The notes below the pieces were generated by a model, which was given only the letters and a program-made list of their open reading frames with translations, did not search any database and had not been told where the DNA came from. From the NCBI RefSeq assembly GCF_017353185.1, contig NZ_JAFMYV010000006.1, positions 124,001-188,000 on the forward strand: a stretch of 64,000 nt of DNA, written 5' to 3'. Numbering within the stretch: the first letter of the stretch is position 1; each line of letters begins with the position of its first letter. The DNA comes from Fibrella rubiginis. GTDB taxonomy: Bacteria; Bacteroidota; Bacteroidia; Cytophagales; Spirosomataceae. This document shows positions 34,200 through 42,929 of this stretch, piece after piece. The translations under genes and the position numbers were made by a program.

Positions 34200-35747
34200 T
34201 TATTTTGGCAGGAACACCGAGAAGGTAGAACCTTTGCCTGGTTCGCTCGTTACGGAAATGTCGCCGCCGTGGGTTTCGGCTACGCGCCGGCAAATGGCGA
34301 GGCCGACGCCCGTGCCGGTATATTTATTCTTGCCGTGCAGCCGCTGGAATACCTCGAAAATACGGTCGGCATATTGCTGGCTGAAACCAATGCCATTATC
34401 CTGTACGTCGATCTGCCAGTATGTTTTGTCGGTGGGTAAATCGGCGGGGAGGTTAGCAGGGTCGGCGGGCTGGCAGCGTATGGCTACCATGGGTGTGTTG
34501 CCGACAGGCTGGAATTTAAGCGCGTTGCTGAGCAGGTTCTGAAACAGTTGTCGCAACTGCACAGCCGACCCCATCACCACAGGCATGGGGTCTATCTGAA
34601 TGGTGGGGCGTGTTTCCTGAATGCACAAATCCAGATCGGCCAGGGCATCCTGTACAATTAAATCGAGTTTGACGAGCTTCAGAGGCTCTTTTTCGGTAGA
34701 CAGCCGGGCGTAGTTGAGCAAGTCGTGAATCAGGGCCGACATGCGTTGAGCCGATGATTGCATCCGGTTTACCAGGTCAATACCTGTAGGGCCCAGTTGT
34801 GTATTAAACTGATCGGCCAGCATTTTTCCGAATGACTGTACTTTGCGGAGGGGTTCTTGCAAATCGTGGCTGGCCACGTAGGCAAACTGTTGCAGGCTCT
34901 CATTGCTGCGGGCCAGATCGCGGTTCATGGTTTCGAGCTGCTTCTGCTGTTCGGCCAGCCGTGTCACGTTTACAAACGTAAACAGCACCCCGTCGCCCTG
35001 TTTCATGTAGTAGCCATCAAACGTGCCATTAACGCCATAGCTGTTGTAGACGAACGTGTTCTGAAAGGTCTTGCCCGTGTTTGTTACGTCTACCAACACC
35101 GGAAACAGATCAAGCGACTGGTAGCCTGGAAAAAGCGATGAGATGGCTTTCCCGGTCATCTCATCTACGCTGTGCCCAGTCACTTTTGCATTCAACTCAT
35201 TCGTAACCAAGTATTTAAAGTCAATAATTTCGTTTGTTGAATCCCGGACAGCCTCCAGCAACATCATGCCCGACGGTGAGTGATCGACAACATTTTGGAG
35301 CAGTTCGGTCTGGGCTTTTGTGCGTTCAGCGGCCATGTGAATGTCGTGAACGTCGTAGAATGACATAAGCAGGTAGTTGCCCACCCGCGAGGCCGAAATG
35401 TCGAGCCAGCGATGTAGTACCGGGTGCAGCATCTCGCGCCGAAACGGGGTGTTGCTGACGTAGACGTTGGCGAAAATGGCAAACTGACCCGACTCCTTGA
35501 ACTGGGTAACAATGTCGCTTACTAATTCGCCAACGAGGTCTTCGTTGTGGCGGTTGAGGTAGTTGGCTGCGGCAGGGTTAATAAACACATACCTGAAGTC
35601 GACGAGGTCTCCCTGCTCATCGAAGACAGGTTGCCAGAGCGAGTTAGCCGAAGCTGTGTGTTCAACGATGGCACGGAGCAATTCGGTGGACACGTCGGCT
35701 ACAGACATAGGATGTAACGGCGGGGCGGGGGCGGGCAAGAAGGACAT
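34200..35747 (-). CDS. PAS-domain sensor histidine kinase
   Basis: 515 residues. Two PAS domains lie at about residues 20-135 (LWQPVFDEQGDLVDFRYVFIN) and 145-265 (ITHS-like VVDHSPSGMMLLEAVRD, FKYLVTNELNAKVTGHS). A short coiled coil (LAEQQKQLETMNRDLARSNESLQQF) connects to the HisKA helix with the phospho-acceptor motif YVASHDLQEPLRKVQSF. The HATPase_c domain is complete, with LFQNLLSNALKF, DNGIGFSQQYADRIF, TGTGVGLAICRRV and GKGSTFSVFLP. There are no membrane helices, so it is a cytoplasmic sensor of the bacteriophytochrome/hybrid-like type. No response regulator is adjacent. The start may be 39 bases further in (MSVADV at 35708). Confidence 0.92.
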   Translation of the reverse strand: MSFLPAPAPPLHPMSVADVSTELLRAIVEHTASANSLWQPVFDEQGDLVDFRYVFINPAAANYLNRHNEDLVGELVSDIVTQFKESGQFAIFANVYVSNTPFRREMLHPVLHRWLDISASRVGNYLLMSFYDVHDIHMAAERTKAQTELLQNVVDHSPSGMMLLEAVRDSTNEIIDFKYLVTNELNAKVTGHSVDEMTGKAISSLFPGYQSLDLFPVLVDVTNTGKTFQNTFVYNSYGVNGTFDGYYMKQGDGVLFTFVNVTRLAEQQKQLETMNRDLARSNESLQQFAYVASHDLQEPLRKVQSFGKMLADQFNTQLGPTGIDLVNRMQSSAQRMSALIHDLLNYARLSTEKEPLKLVKLDLIVQDALADLDLCIQETRPTIQIDPMPVVMGSAVQLRQLFQNLLSNALKFQPVGNTPMVAIRCQPADPANLPADLPTDKTYWQIDVQDNGIGFSQQYADRIFEVFQRLHGKNKYTGTGVGLAICRRVAETHGGDISVTSEPGKGSTFSVFLPK

Positions 35748-35826
35748 TCAGAAGTTTTCAGTTACGACGGTAAGTAAAGATAACGTATCTGTGCATACGA
35801 GGACCCCACAAACCCGTTAACCGTTG

Positions 35827-36189
35827 TTACTCCTCAAAAGCCAGTCCGCGCAGGTCGTCCAGTTCGATGTAATGCAGTGCCCGTTCGTGCGTGCAGGCCA
35901 GCAGTACGGGTGGGGCCACGCCCGCGTCGTGAGCTTCTTTCCAGCGCAGGGCGCACAAACACCAGCGGTCACCGGGTTTCAAGCCGGGAAACTGGTAGTC
36001 AGGGCGAGGCGTAGAGAGGTCATTCCCCCGCGAGCGGGTGAAGGTGAGAAACGGCTCGGTCATGATGGCGCAGACCACGTGCCGCCCCTGGTCCCGATCA
36101 TCAGTACGGCAGAATCCATCCCGATAAAACCCCGTCATGGGTTGTGTGCAGCAGCAGGTCAGTGCGCCGCCAAGTACGTTTTTAGGCAT
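35827..36189 (-). CDS. DUF2237 family protein
   Basis: 120 residues from the ATG at 36189 (MPKNVLGGALTCCCTQPMTGF). The whole protein follows the conserved DUF2237 pattern: NVLG, a Cys-rich strand, TGFYRDGFC, HVVCAIMTEPFL, FTRSRGNDLSTPRPDYQFPGL, KPGDRWCLCALRWKEA and GVAPPVLLACTHE. The many invariant Cys, Asp and Trp residues suggest metal or cofactor binding, but no function is established. The open frame continues 50 codons upstream through an inverted repeat and should not be counted as coding. Confidence 0.88.
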   Translation of the reverse strand: MPKNVLGGALTCCCTQPMTGFYRDGFCRTDDRDQGRHVVCAIMTEPFLTFTRSRGNDLSTPRPDYQFPGLKPGDRWCLCALRWKEAHDAGVAPPVLLACTHERALHYIELDDLRGLAFEE

Positions 36190-36210
36190 GTTGAAGAAAG
36201 GGAACCACTG

Positions 36211-36340
36211 ATTAGCGCGGATTTTTTTGGACAGGATTTGCAGGATGGCAGCGGACGCCGCGCGGGATGAACAGGATTTTTCATGCTCTGCTAATCTGCT
36301 CCAGAGTAATAAAGAAATCCTGTCCAAAAAAATCCGCACT
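36211..36340. repeat. Inverted repeat of the CAGGATT word family
   Basis: GCGGATTTTTTTGGACAGG... (36217-36239) pairs perfectly over 23 bp with 36315-36337. The ~75-base interior holds more ACAGGATT/GCAGGATGG words (around 36239-36280). The same words form the arms of the hairpin at 47980-48090. It lies between the start of the DUF2237 gene and the stop of the next permease, both on the minus strand, so it can terminate the permease transcript. Confidence 0.85.
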
Positions 36341-36370
36341 AATTAGCGGTCTACTAAAGTAACCCTTAAT

Positions 36371-38821
36371 TTACTCAGATCGCAGGCTCCTGATGGGGTT
36401 GGCGAGGGCAGCGCGGATGCTTTGGAACGATACCGTGAACAGGGCAATAAGCACAGCCAGTAAACCTGCCCCGGCAAAAATCCACCAGTCGAGGGGGGTT
36501 TTGTCGGCGAAGTTCTGGAGCCAGCGGTTCATGGCCCACCATGCCAGCGGGGCAGCCAGGACAAACGCCACAAATACCAGTTTCAGGAAATCTTTGCTCA
36601 GCAAGGTGGCAATGCCTGCAACGCTGGCCCCCAGCACCTTTCGTACGCCAATTTCTTTAGTGCGCTGCTGAGCCATAAACGTGGCCAGCCCAAACAAACC
36701 CAGACAGGCAATGAAGATAGCCAGTCCTGCTGCTACACCAAAAAGCTGGCCGTACTGATGCTCGGTGCGGTATTGCTCGTTGTATTTTTCGTCGACGAAG
36801 AAGTAATCGAAGGGATTGCCGGGGTAGCTGGCTTTGTATAAACGCTCCAGTTCAGCCAGCTTTTGGGGCATCTGTCCGGGGGTAAGGCGCACGGTCACGT
36901 ACCCGTTGTTGGCCCTGGGGAAAAACACGATCGGGTCGACAGACTGTTTGGGCGACTGATGCCGGTAGTTGCTCACCACGCCCGCCACCTCATAGTTGGC
37001 TCCCCATTTCACAATCTGCCCCACGGCTTCCTTGGCCGAGTTAAACCCCATAGCCAGGGCTGCCTTTTCATTGAGCAACACATAGCCGCCTTTCTCATAA
37101 GGCGTTTCGGTCATGGTCGGGTTGAAATTTTGTCCCGCCGCCATCTTTATACCGAACGTGGGTACATAGCGGTCGTCGACGAAAAGTACGTTGTAGCTCT
37201 TCTGCTCGTCGCCGGGTCGGGCTACCTGCCGGGTGATACCATTGCCGCTAAAGTTGTACCACCGACCAGGTACGTTGCCCGCGTCGCACCAGGTTTCGAC
37301 GTACGAGAGTGCCGCCACCTGCTGCTTGAAGGCCGCCCGGCGGTTCTTGAAATCGGGCTGATCTTTGCCTACCGCCGGCCCTTCGATGGTCAGCAATTGG
37401 GCCGTACGCATACCCAGGGGCCTGTTTTGCAGGAAATGAAGCTGCCGATACATCACCATCGTGACCACCACCAGCACCACGGCAATGCCAAACTGCACCA
37501 CCACCAGCCCCTGCCGCAGCCAGGCCGACCGGCCCGTTTTGGCAACCCCCGCCCGCACCACTTCGGCGGCGCGGGTGCGGGTCATGGCAAAGGCCACATA
37601 GCCGCCAGACAGCAGGGCACCCGCCAACAGGGCCAGTAGCCCCCAGACCCAGAACCTACCCTGACCAGACTCCCCCTCCAGCAACGCACTCAGCGACAGG
37701 TCTTTTTCCACAAACCCATTCAGCACGGGCTGAAGCAACGTCAGCAGCAGCAAACCCAGAGCCAAACCCAGGGCGTTTAATAATAGCGATTCGCCCAGAA
37801 GCTGCCCTGCCAACTGGCTATTAGTAGCCCCTACTATTTTGCGAAGGCCTACTTCTTTAGCCCGTTGCAGAGCCGTAGCGGTGCTGAGATTCACATAGTT
37901 GAGCCAGGCGATAAGCACAATCAGCAGGGCCAGGCCACCCAGCAGATACACAAAGCTGAGGCTGCCCGTAGTGACCATGGCGTCGCCCAGGGAGGAAGCC
38001 AGATGCTGGTTGGTCAGCGGTTGCAGCCGGACAGACGTTTGGGCTTCGTCGGGCTTTTTCTGGCGGTAAAACTGGGTCAGCTTTTTGTCCAATGCGCCAA
38101 TGTTGGCCGTGGGGGACAGCAGCAGGTAGGAAGTCAGAAAATTGTTGCCATAGGACGTCAGGTCGGCCCAGGTGTTGCCGTTGAGATTAGCCGGAATAGC
38201 CAGCGTTTTGAGCGAAAACAGAATATCGAATTGCAGGTCTGAGTTGGCAGGCATGTTGGCATAAACGCCTCCAACAGCATAAAGAATGGTGCCAAACTGG
38301 CCATTGACCGTCAGCGTTTTACCCAGTGCAGGCTGTGTGCCGAAATATTTACGGGCAGCAGCTTCGGACAGAAAAACGGCGTTGGGCTGACGTAATGCCG
38401 CCGCCGATCCGCTACGCAGGGGGAAGCTGAAAAGCGAAAAAAAGCTGTCGTCGACAAAGGCCACGGCCTCTTCCCGAAAGGCCTGCACGGTGCCGTCGGG
38501 GCGGGTACTGCTTACGATGCCCTGCGCCCCGCCCGTGAAGATCCGGCAGGCCGCCTGCACTTCGCCGAAGATAGGCTTGGCATCAGCCACGAGGCCGGCC
38601 GGGGTGTATTCACTAGTTTCGCCGGTGGGGCCTTGAAACAGCACCCGGTAGATGTCCACCCGCTTTTCGTGGAACTGATTTACGCTCCGCTCGAAGGCCA
38701 CATATTCCCACAGCAGCCCAAAGGTGGCAATGCCCAGCCCCAGGCCTACGATATTGATACCGGTGAAGATGCGGTTTTTCTGGAGGTTGCGGAGGCTGAT
38801 GGTCAGGTAGTGGCGAAACAT
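36371..38821 (-). CDS. FtsX/MacB-type ABC transporter permease
   Basis: 816 residues with the same plan as the other permeases here. The start is MFRHYLTISLRNLQKNRIFTGINIVGL. A first periplasmic core reaches to about 270 (FFSLFSFPLRSGSAAALRQPNAVFLSEAAARKYF). The first FtsX domain (AKEVGLRKIVGATNSQLAGQL) is followed by a second core and a second FtsX domain (RTKEIGVRKVLGAS), with the end NPIRSLRSE. Inner membrane; substrate unknown, no ATPase gene adjacent. Flanked on both sides by long inverted repeats, so it is probably transcribed alone. Confidence 0.93.
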   Translation of the reverse strand: MFRHYLTISLRNLQKNRIFTGINIVGLGLGIATFGLLWEYVAFERSVNQFHEKRVDIYRVLFQGPTGETSEYTPAGLVADAKPIFGEVQAACRIFTGGAQGIVSSTRPDGTVQAFREEAVAFVDDSFFSLFSFPLRSGSAAALRQPNAVFLSEAAARKYFGTQPALGKTLTVNGQFGTILYAVGGVYANMPANSDLQFDILFSLKTLAIPANLNGNTWADLTSYGNNFLTSYLLLSPTANIGALDKKLTQFYRQKKPDEAQTSVRLQPLTNQHLASSLGDAMVTTGSLSFVYLLGGLALLIVLIAWLNYVNLSTATALQRAKEVGLRKIVGATNSQLAGQLLGESLLLNALGLALGLLLLTLLQPVLNGFVEKDLSLSALLEGESGQGRFWVWGLLALLAGALLSGGYVAFAMTRTRAAEVVRAGVAKTGRSAWLRQGLVVVQFGIAVVLVVVTMVMYRQLHFLQNRPLGMRTAQLLTIEGPAVGKDQPDFKNRRAAFKQQVAALSYVETWCDAGNVPGRWYNFSGNGITRQVARPGDEQKSYNVLFVDDRYVPTFGIKMAAGQNFNPTMTETPYEKGGYVLLNEKAALAMGFNSAKEAVGQIVKWGANYEVAGVVSNYRHQSPKQSVDPIVFFPRANNGYVTVRLTPGQMPQKLAELERLYKASYPGNPFDYFFVDEKYNEQYRTEHQYGQLFGVAAGLAIFIACLGLFGLATFMAQQRTKEIGVRKVLGASVAGIATLLSKDFLKLVFVAFVLAAPLAWWAMNRWLQNFADKTPLDWWIFAGAGLLAVLIALFTVSFQSIRAALANPIRSLRSE

Positions 38822-38885
38822 AAACGGGTTGTCTAGTGGTGTATGTTACTCTGTGCAGGTGGGTGTGGTTACGGGCTGTAGCTAT

Positions 38886-38979
38886 TTTTGTCATCCCGAC
38901 GAGAGGAGGGATCTACTTTCCTACAAATAGACTAAGCATCAGGAAAGTAGATCCCTCCTCTCGTCGGGATGACAAAAAA
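38886..38979. repeat. Perfect 38-bp inverted repeat (GTCATCCCGACGAGAGG type)
   Basis: The arms 38886-38923 and 38942-38979 are perfect reverse complements, begin TTTTTGTCATCCCGACG and have an 18-base loop. The ends TTTTT and AAAAA give a T run on both strands. It is 64 bases upstream of the permease start and downstream of the terminator at 39061, so its position is less clearly terminator-like. The GTCATCCC...GGATCT core resembles, from memory, a sequence scattered in many bacterial genomes (unverified). The remainder of the 312-base gap 38822-39133 shows nothing else apart from the terminator at 39061. Confidence 0.92.
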
Positions 38980-39060
38980 GATTACTCTGAGTGGATTCGC
39001 CTTAGGCCATATCTCAGGCTAAGTACCTCTACCTCAACAGATGTGCCAGTAACAAGAAAG

Positions 39061-39083
39061 GCCCTCTTGATATGCAAGAGGGC
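39061..39083 (-). terminator. Intrinsic terminator of the M28 peptidase gene
   Basis: GCCCTCTTG (39061-39069) pairs with CAAGAGGGC (39075-39083) around ATATG. On the minus strand the stem is followed by CTTTCTT. It lies 51 bases after the peptidase stop. Confidence 0.7.
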
Positions 39084-39133
39084 ACTTTTCACCCGTTTAC
39101 CTGTCCGAAACCGGACGGGCTTTGTCCGCCACT

Positions 39134-40486
39134 TCAACGCAAATTGGGCGAGGGCAGGATAGGCAGGCTTTCGTTACCATCGTTGCTGACGGCCTGCACG
39201 GCGTAGAAGTAGTTGTCTTTGGAATAAGGCAGCGTCATGCCCAGTTTGGTGGTGAAGAATTTCTTCTGCCAGTAGGGCATGTGGGTTTCACGCATGAGCA
39301 CGTAGTAGCCTTTTACGGTGCCGGTTTTCGGGGCCTGCCAGTAGAGGGCGGTGCCGTTGGTGAGGTTGCGCACTTCAATCGTCACCTGCTGTGGTGTGGC
39401 GGGGGCCTTGGCGAGGTTAGCCAGCGTGGCCAGGTTCACGGCCGTGTTTTTCCGCAGGTAGTCGAAGTCCATAAATTTAACCAGATCGCCAAACTCGGTG
39501 CCGTTTTCCGTGCGGATGTCCTGATGCTGATGGTCGTAGTTTTCGTTCATCTCGGTCAGACGCACGGCGGCAAAACCACGCTGTACGTAGGGCGTATGGT
39601 CGCCGCCGCGTAGGTAACGGTCGTTGCGGTACACGGTCACGATCTCCAAGTTATCCACGTAGCGTTCGCCGGTTTCTTTCACGTAGCGGGCCAGGGTGCG
39701 GGCTTTGCCGTCGTTCTCCAGACCGAACTGCCGGATGTTGACGGCCTTATCGGTGGTTTGGTTCAGGGGCAGTCCTTCACTGAACACCCGCAGCCGCGTG
39801 TTGTCGATGATGCGCGTTTCCGAGCTGTTGTTGCTGCCCATGATATCGTTGTTCAGCACGGCTTCGAGGTTCCATTTCTCCTGCACGGCCCGTTCGCTCA
39901 GGTGGTCGGCGCCCAAAAGGCCCTGTTCTTCGCCCGTGAGGGCCACAAAAATGACCGTGGCCGGAAAACTCGATTTGCTCATCACGCGGCACAGTTCCAT
40001 CACCGCCGCCGTACCCGACCCGTCGTCGTTGGCACCGGGGGCATCGCTTTCGCGGTTCATGACGTTGGTGACGCGGCTGTCCATGTGCCCCTGTACAATA
40101 AACACCCGGTCGTCGGCGGGGTTGGTGCCTTTCAGGGTCGCCATCACGTTGCCCATGTCGGCGGGTTTGTCAATGCGTTTGCCGTCGGCAGCCAGGGTCC
40201 AGGTGTCGAGCGTGGCCGTAAGCCGCCCGCCTGACCCTTTGGCGTATTGCTGAAATTTACCCAAAATCCACTGCCGGGCTGCGCCGATGCCCTTTTTGGA
40301 GTCAGACGTGGTGCTGAGCGTATGGCGGGTGCCAAACCGAACCAGCCCTTCCACGTGCGCCCGCAGACTGTCGGGCGATACCTGCGCCACGAGGTCGGCA
40401 ATCTGCGGGTCGCGCTGCATAGTAGTTTGGCCCGAAGCAGCCACTGGTAAAAGCAAAAAGAGGTAACGTAGTTGTTTGTGAAGCAT
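39134..40486 (-). CDS. Secreted M28-family zinc metallopeptidase (aminopeptidase-like)
   Basis: 450 residues from the ATG at 40486 (MLHKQLRYLFLLLPVAASGQ, a signal peptide). The longer open frame upstream translates word-repeat DNA and is not coding. The M28 di-zinc site is clear: GHMDSR (His 134, with Asp 136), APGANDDGSGTAAVMEL (bridging Asp), LTGEEQGLLGADHL (catalytic Glu-Glu near 186-187), NNDIMG, and a late GGDHTPY His. A C-terminal fibronectin-like domain follows (PQQVTIEVRNLTNGTALYWQAP). M28 enzymes remove N-terminal residues from peptides; here in the periplasm or outside the cell. Separated from the HupE-like gene by a heptamer hairpin. Confidence 0.92.
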   Translation of the reverse strand: MLHKQLRYLFLLLPVAASGQTTMQRDPQIADLVAQVSPDSLRAHVEGLVRFGTRHTLSTTSDSKKGIGAARQWILGKFQQYAKGSGGRLTATLDTWTLAADGKRIDKPADMGNVMATLKGTNPADDRVFIVQGHMDSRVTNVMNRESDAPGANDDGSGTAAVMELCRVMSKSSFPATVIFVALTGEEQGLLGADHLSERAVQEKWNLEAVLNNDIMGSNNSSETRIIDNTRLRVFSEGLPLNQTTDKAVNIRQFGLENDGKARTLARYVKETGERYVDNLEIVTVYRNDRYLRGGDHTPYVQRGFAAVRLTEMNENYDHQHQDIRTENGTEFGDLVKFMDFDYLRKNTAVNLATLANLAKAPATPQQVTIEVRNLTNGTALYWQAPKTGTVKGYYVLMRETHMPYWQKKFFTTKLGMTLPYSKDNYFYAVQAVSNDGNESLPILPSPNLR

Positions 40487-40513
40487 ATGCGAGGTGTTGA
40501 AGCAGGATGCGGG

Positions 40514-40582
40514 ACGTTGGATGCTGGATACTGGACATTGGATGGCTGACATCCGTATCCAGCATCCAATGTCCAGTATCCA
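40514..40582. repeat. Inverted repeat with GAYRYTG heptamer words
   Basis: The left side is a run of 7-base words GACGTTG, GATGCTG, GATACTG, GACATTG (40514-40541). Its part 40527-40545 pairs perfectly over 19 bp with 40564-40582. The words match those inside dnaG at 52104-52138. It occupies the gap between the HupE-like stop (40603) and the peptidase start (40486). Confidence 0.88.
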
Positions 40583-40602
40583 ATGCCCAATATCTCCCTT
40601 TT

Positions 40603-41214
40603 TTACCCGTTTCGGCTCATCAGCGGGTTGTTTATAATCAGCGATAGGGCCATGCCGGCCACGATGCCCGATACTACCAGCACCCAATCGCGGGGGCGAA
40701 TGTGAAGCAACCGGAGGGCAATTTGTGCCACGCCCAGAATGAGGACCACGATGAGCAACTGTCCCAGTTCCAGGCCCAGGTTGAACGCCAGCAACGGCTG
40801 CCAGATGTCGGCTTCGCGGCCCAGCAAACTGCGAAGGTAGTTGGAGAAGCCCAGTCCGTGAATCAGCCCGAAGCCCCCCGCCAGCATATACCGCCCCACG
40901 GCCCGGCGGGGTTGGGGCGTGGCAAACCGGCTGGTGTCTTCTTGAAAAAAGAAATTGACCGCAGCCGTAATCAGAATCGTGACCGGGATGAGGAGTTCGA
41001 CCACATCAGTGCGAAAGGCAACCAGGCGCAGGGTAGCCAGGGCGAGGGTGATGGAATGGCCCAGCGTAAAGGCCGTGACCAGCACCAGCACCTGCCGCCA
41101 CTGCCGGGCAGTGTACACAGCACACAGGGCCACCACAAACAGCACATGGTCATAGCCGCCGGGGTCGGTAATATGGTCGAAGCCCAGCCCGAGGTAGATC
41201 AGAAAGTCATCCAT
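40603..41214 (-). CDS. HupE/UreJ-like membrane protein
   Basis: 203 residues, about six membrane helices. The HupE/UreJ_2 signature is present: GFDHITDPGGYDHVLFVVALCAVY near the N terminus, FTLGHSITLALATL, and later GLIHGLGFSNYLRSLLG with AFNLGLELGQLLIVV. The paired histidines in the first and middle helices suggest metal binding or transport; HupE/UreJ relatives are linked to nickel or cobalt uptake. No hydrogenase or urease gene is in the window, so the metal and partner are unknown. Inner membrane. It is divergent from the fucosidase gene, with 70 bases between the starts. Confidence 0.85.
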   Translation of the reverse strand: MDDFLIYLGLGFDHITDPGGYDHVLFVVALCAVYTARQWRQVLVLVTAFTLGHSITLALATLRLVAFRTDVVELLIPVTILITAAVNFFFQEDTSRFATPQPRRAVGRYMLAGGFGLIHGLGFSNYLRSLLGREADIWQPLLAFNLGLELGQLLIVVLILGVAQIALRLLHIRPRDWVLVVSGIVAGMALSLIINNPLMSRNG

Positions 41215-41284
41215 GCCCGCAAAAGTAGTGCGTTGCTGCTCGCTCCTTTACAGAAAAGAACGGCACAACCCCACCCACTACGCC

Positions 41285-42655
41285 ATGATAGCTTCGCCTC
41301 TACGTGACTCGTTACTTTACCGCTTGATACTTCTCCTGTGTTTCGCCCAGCCAGTTTCGGCCCAGCTTATCGGGGGTGGCGAACTTAACCCCGGCGTTCA
41401 TACCAATCGGGCCGCGTTGGCGCGGTTTCAGCAGGCGCGCGTGGGGGTCAGCATCCATTGGGGACCAAACTCAATCGGCGGACGCGAGATTAGCTGGTCG
41501 CGCGGGCAGGACACACCCAAAGCCACCTACGACGCTTATTACCAATCCTTTAACCCAACGTTATACAACGCCGATGCGTGGGTCAGCCTCTTCGCCGATT
41601 TCGGCGCCAGGTACGTGGTTTTCACCAGCAAACACCACGATGGCTTTTCGATGTGGCACTCGCGGTTTTCTGATTATGACATTGAAAATACCCCTTTCAA
41701 GCGCGACATACTCCGGGAATTGGCCGATGCCTGCCAGCGGCGGCAGTTGCTTTTTGGCACCTACTATTCTACCCTCGACTGGTATCACCCCGACTACCAG
41801 CCCTATGGTCACGGTGGCCCCGGCAACCTGTTTCCGAAGCAGGCCGACACACCCAACCTGAACCGCTACTGGATACATGCCCGCAACCAGTTGCGCGAAC
41901 TGGTGGAGAATTATCATACGCAGATTATCCAGTTCGACGGGGACTGGGACAGTACCTGGACACACGAAGTGGGAAGCCATATGTACGTTTATCTGCGTAA
42001 GCTGAACGATAACCTGCTGATCAACAACCGCACCGACAAGGGCCGATACCCGCCCCCACCCCACAAAACCAAAGGTCCCTGGCGCGCCGATCTGTTTGCC
42101 GGTGATTTCGAGGAGCGCGAACGCATCACCACCAATTTCGAAGCCGTTCAACCCGAGGTGCTGGGCAAGGCAACGTACCCCTGGCAGGCCTGGGTCACGC
42201 TCGACCGGTCGCAGTGGTCATGGAAACCTACGTTCAAATTTATGGGTGCTCAGGAACTGGTCATCGATCTGCTTCGTACCGTTGGCGACGGCGGCAATTA
42301 CCTCATCAACGTTGGCCCCCGCCCCGACGGACGGTTTGAACCCGAAGCAGAAAAGACCCTGCGCGAAGCAGGCAAATGGGTGAAAAAATACGCCTCGGCC
42401 ATCTACGGCACCGAGGGCGGCCCGTTTGTGCAGGAGGGGAAATTTACGAGCACGAAGCGGGGTAAAACCATTCACCTGTTTGTCTATGATCCCGCGCTCA
42501 GCACCATCACCCTGCCAACAGAAACCCTGCGCATCAAAGCCATTCGCACCGAAGCGCAGCAGCCGGTGCCATTTACGCAACAGGGAAAGCAAACGACGGT
42601 AATCCTCCAGACCCGCGCCCCGTTTTTGCAGAAGATCACTATAGACGTTCAGTGA
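41285..42655 (+). CDS. Alpha-L-fucosidase (GH29)
   Basis: 456 residues from the ATG at 41285, which gives the signal peptide MIASPLRDSLLYRLILLLCFAQPVSA. GH29 blocks follow: FQQARVGVSIHWGPNSIGG, YVVFTSKHHDGFSMWHSRFSDYDIENTPF, LLFGTYYSTLDWYHPDY, and IIQFDGDWD with Asp 218 at the nucleophile position (equivalent to FDG in the family). INVGPRPDGRFEPEAEKTLREAG is a typical late motif. The enzyme removes alpha-linked fucose from glycans outside the cytoplasm. No GH partner lies immediately beside it; a lacZ-type gene is 11 kb away. Confidence 0.95.
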   Translation: MIASPLRDSLLYRLILLLCFAQPVSAQLIGGGELNPGVHTNRAALARFQQARVGVSIHWGPNSIGGREISWSRGQDTPKATYDAYYQSFNPTLYNADAWVSLFADFGARYVVFTSKHHDGFSMWHSRFSDYDIENTPFKRDILRELADACQRRQLLFGTYYSTLDWYHPDYQPYGHGGPGNLFPKQADTPNLNRYWIHARNQLRELVENYHTQIIQFDGDWDSTWTHEVGSHMYVYLRKLNDNLLINNRTDKGRYPPPPHKTKGPWRADLFAGDFEERERITTNFEAVQPEVLGKATYPWQAWVTLDRSQWSWKPTFKFMGAQELVIDLLRTVGDGGNYLINVGPRPDGRFEPEAEKTLREAGKWVKKYASAIYGTEGGPFVQEGKFTSTKRGKTIHLFVYDPALSTITLPTETLRIKAIRTEAQQPVPFTQQGKQTTVILQTRAPFLQKITIDVQ

Positions 42656-42666
42656 CGATTAACCAA

Positions 42667-42880
42667 ATGGACAACCAGACCCGTTTTCGAGGCAAACCGA
42701 ATCGATTCTGTCCGGCTGCCTGATTACGGGGCTAACGGTATCTATTTCGTCACGATCTGCACCCGCCACCGGGCCTATTTCTTCGGCGACATTGAAGAGG
42801 GGCCAACTGGTTATTTCCTGAACCCAACCCCCACTAGTCAGCGGGCGATTGACCGTTGGCTGGCAATCCCGTTTCCATGA
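42667..42880 (+). pseudogene. Remnant of a REP-associated tyrosine transposase (RAYT, IS200-like)
   Basis: From the ATG at 42667 the frame reads MDNQTRFRGK and then stops. A shift of one base near 42690 restores NRIDSVRLPDYGANGIYFVTICTRHRAYFFGDIEEG, the unmistakable N terminus of RAYT/transposase_17 proteins (YFVTICTxNRxxxFG). After ~20 more residues (QRAIDRWLAIPFP) the frame ends at 42880, well before the catalytic HUH motif (PNHVH) and Tyr. Frameshift plus truncation make it non-functional. It lies between convergent genes and replaces the hairpin usually found in such gaps here. Confidence 0.8.
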
Positions 42881-42929
42881 CCCCGTGGTCCGCAACACCA
42901 CCCAGCCGGCGTCCGTATAACCGGGAAGC

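Noticed and set aside
40487..40687. 67-residue N-terminal extension of the M28 peptidase
   Set aside because: It translates the GAYRYTG heptamer hairpin and part of the HupE-like gene; the signal peptide begins at 40486.
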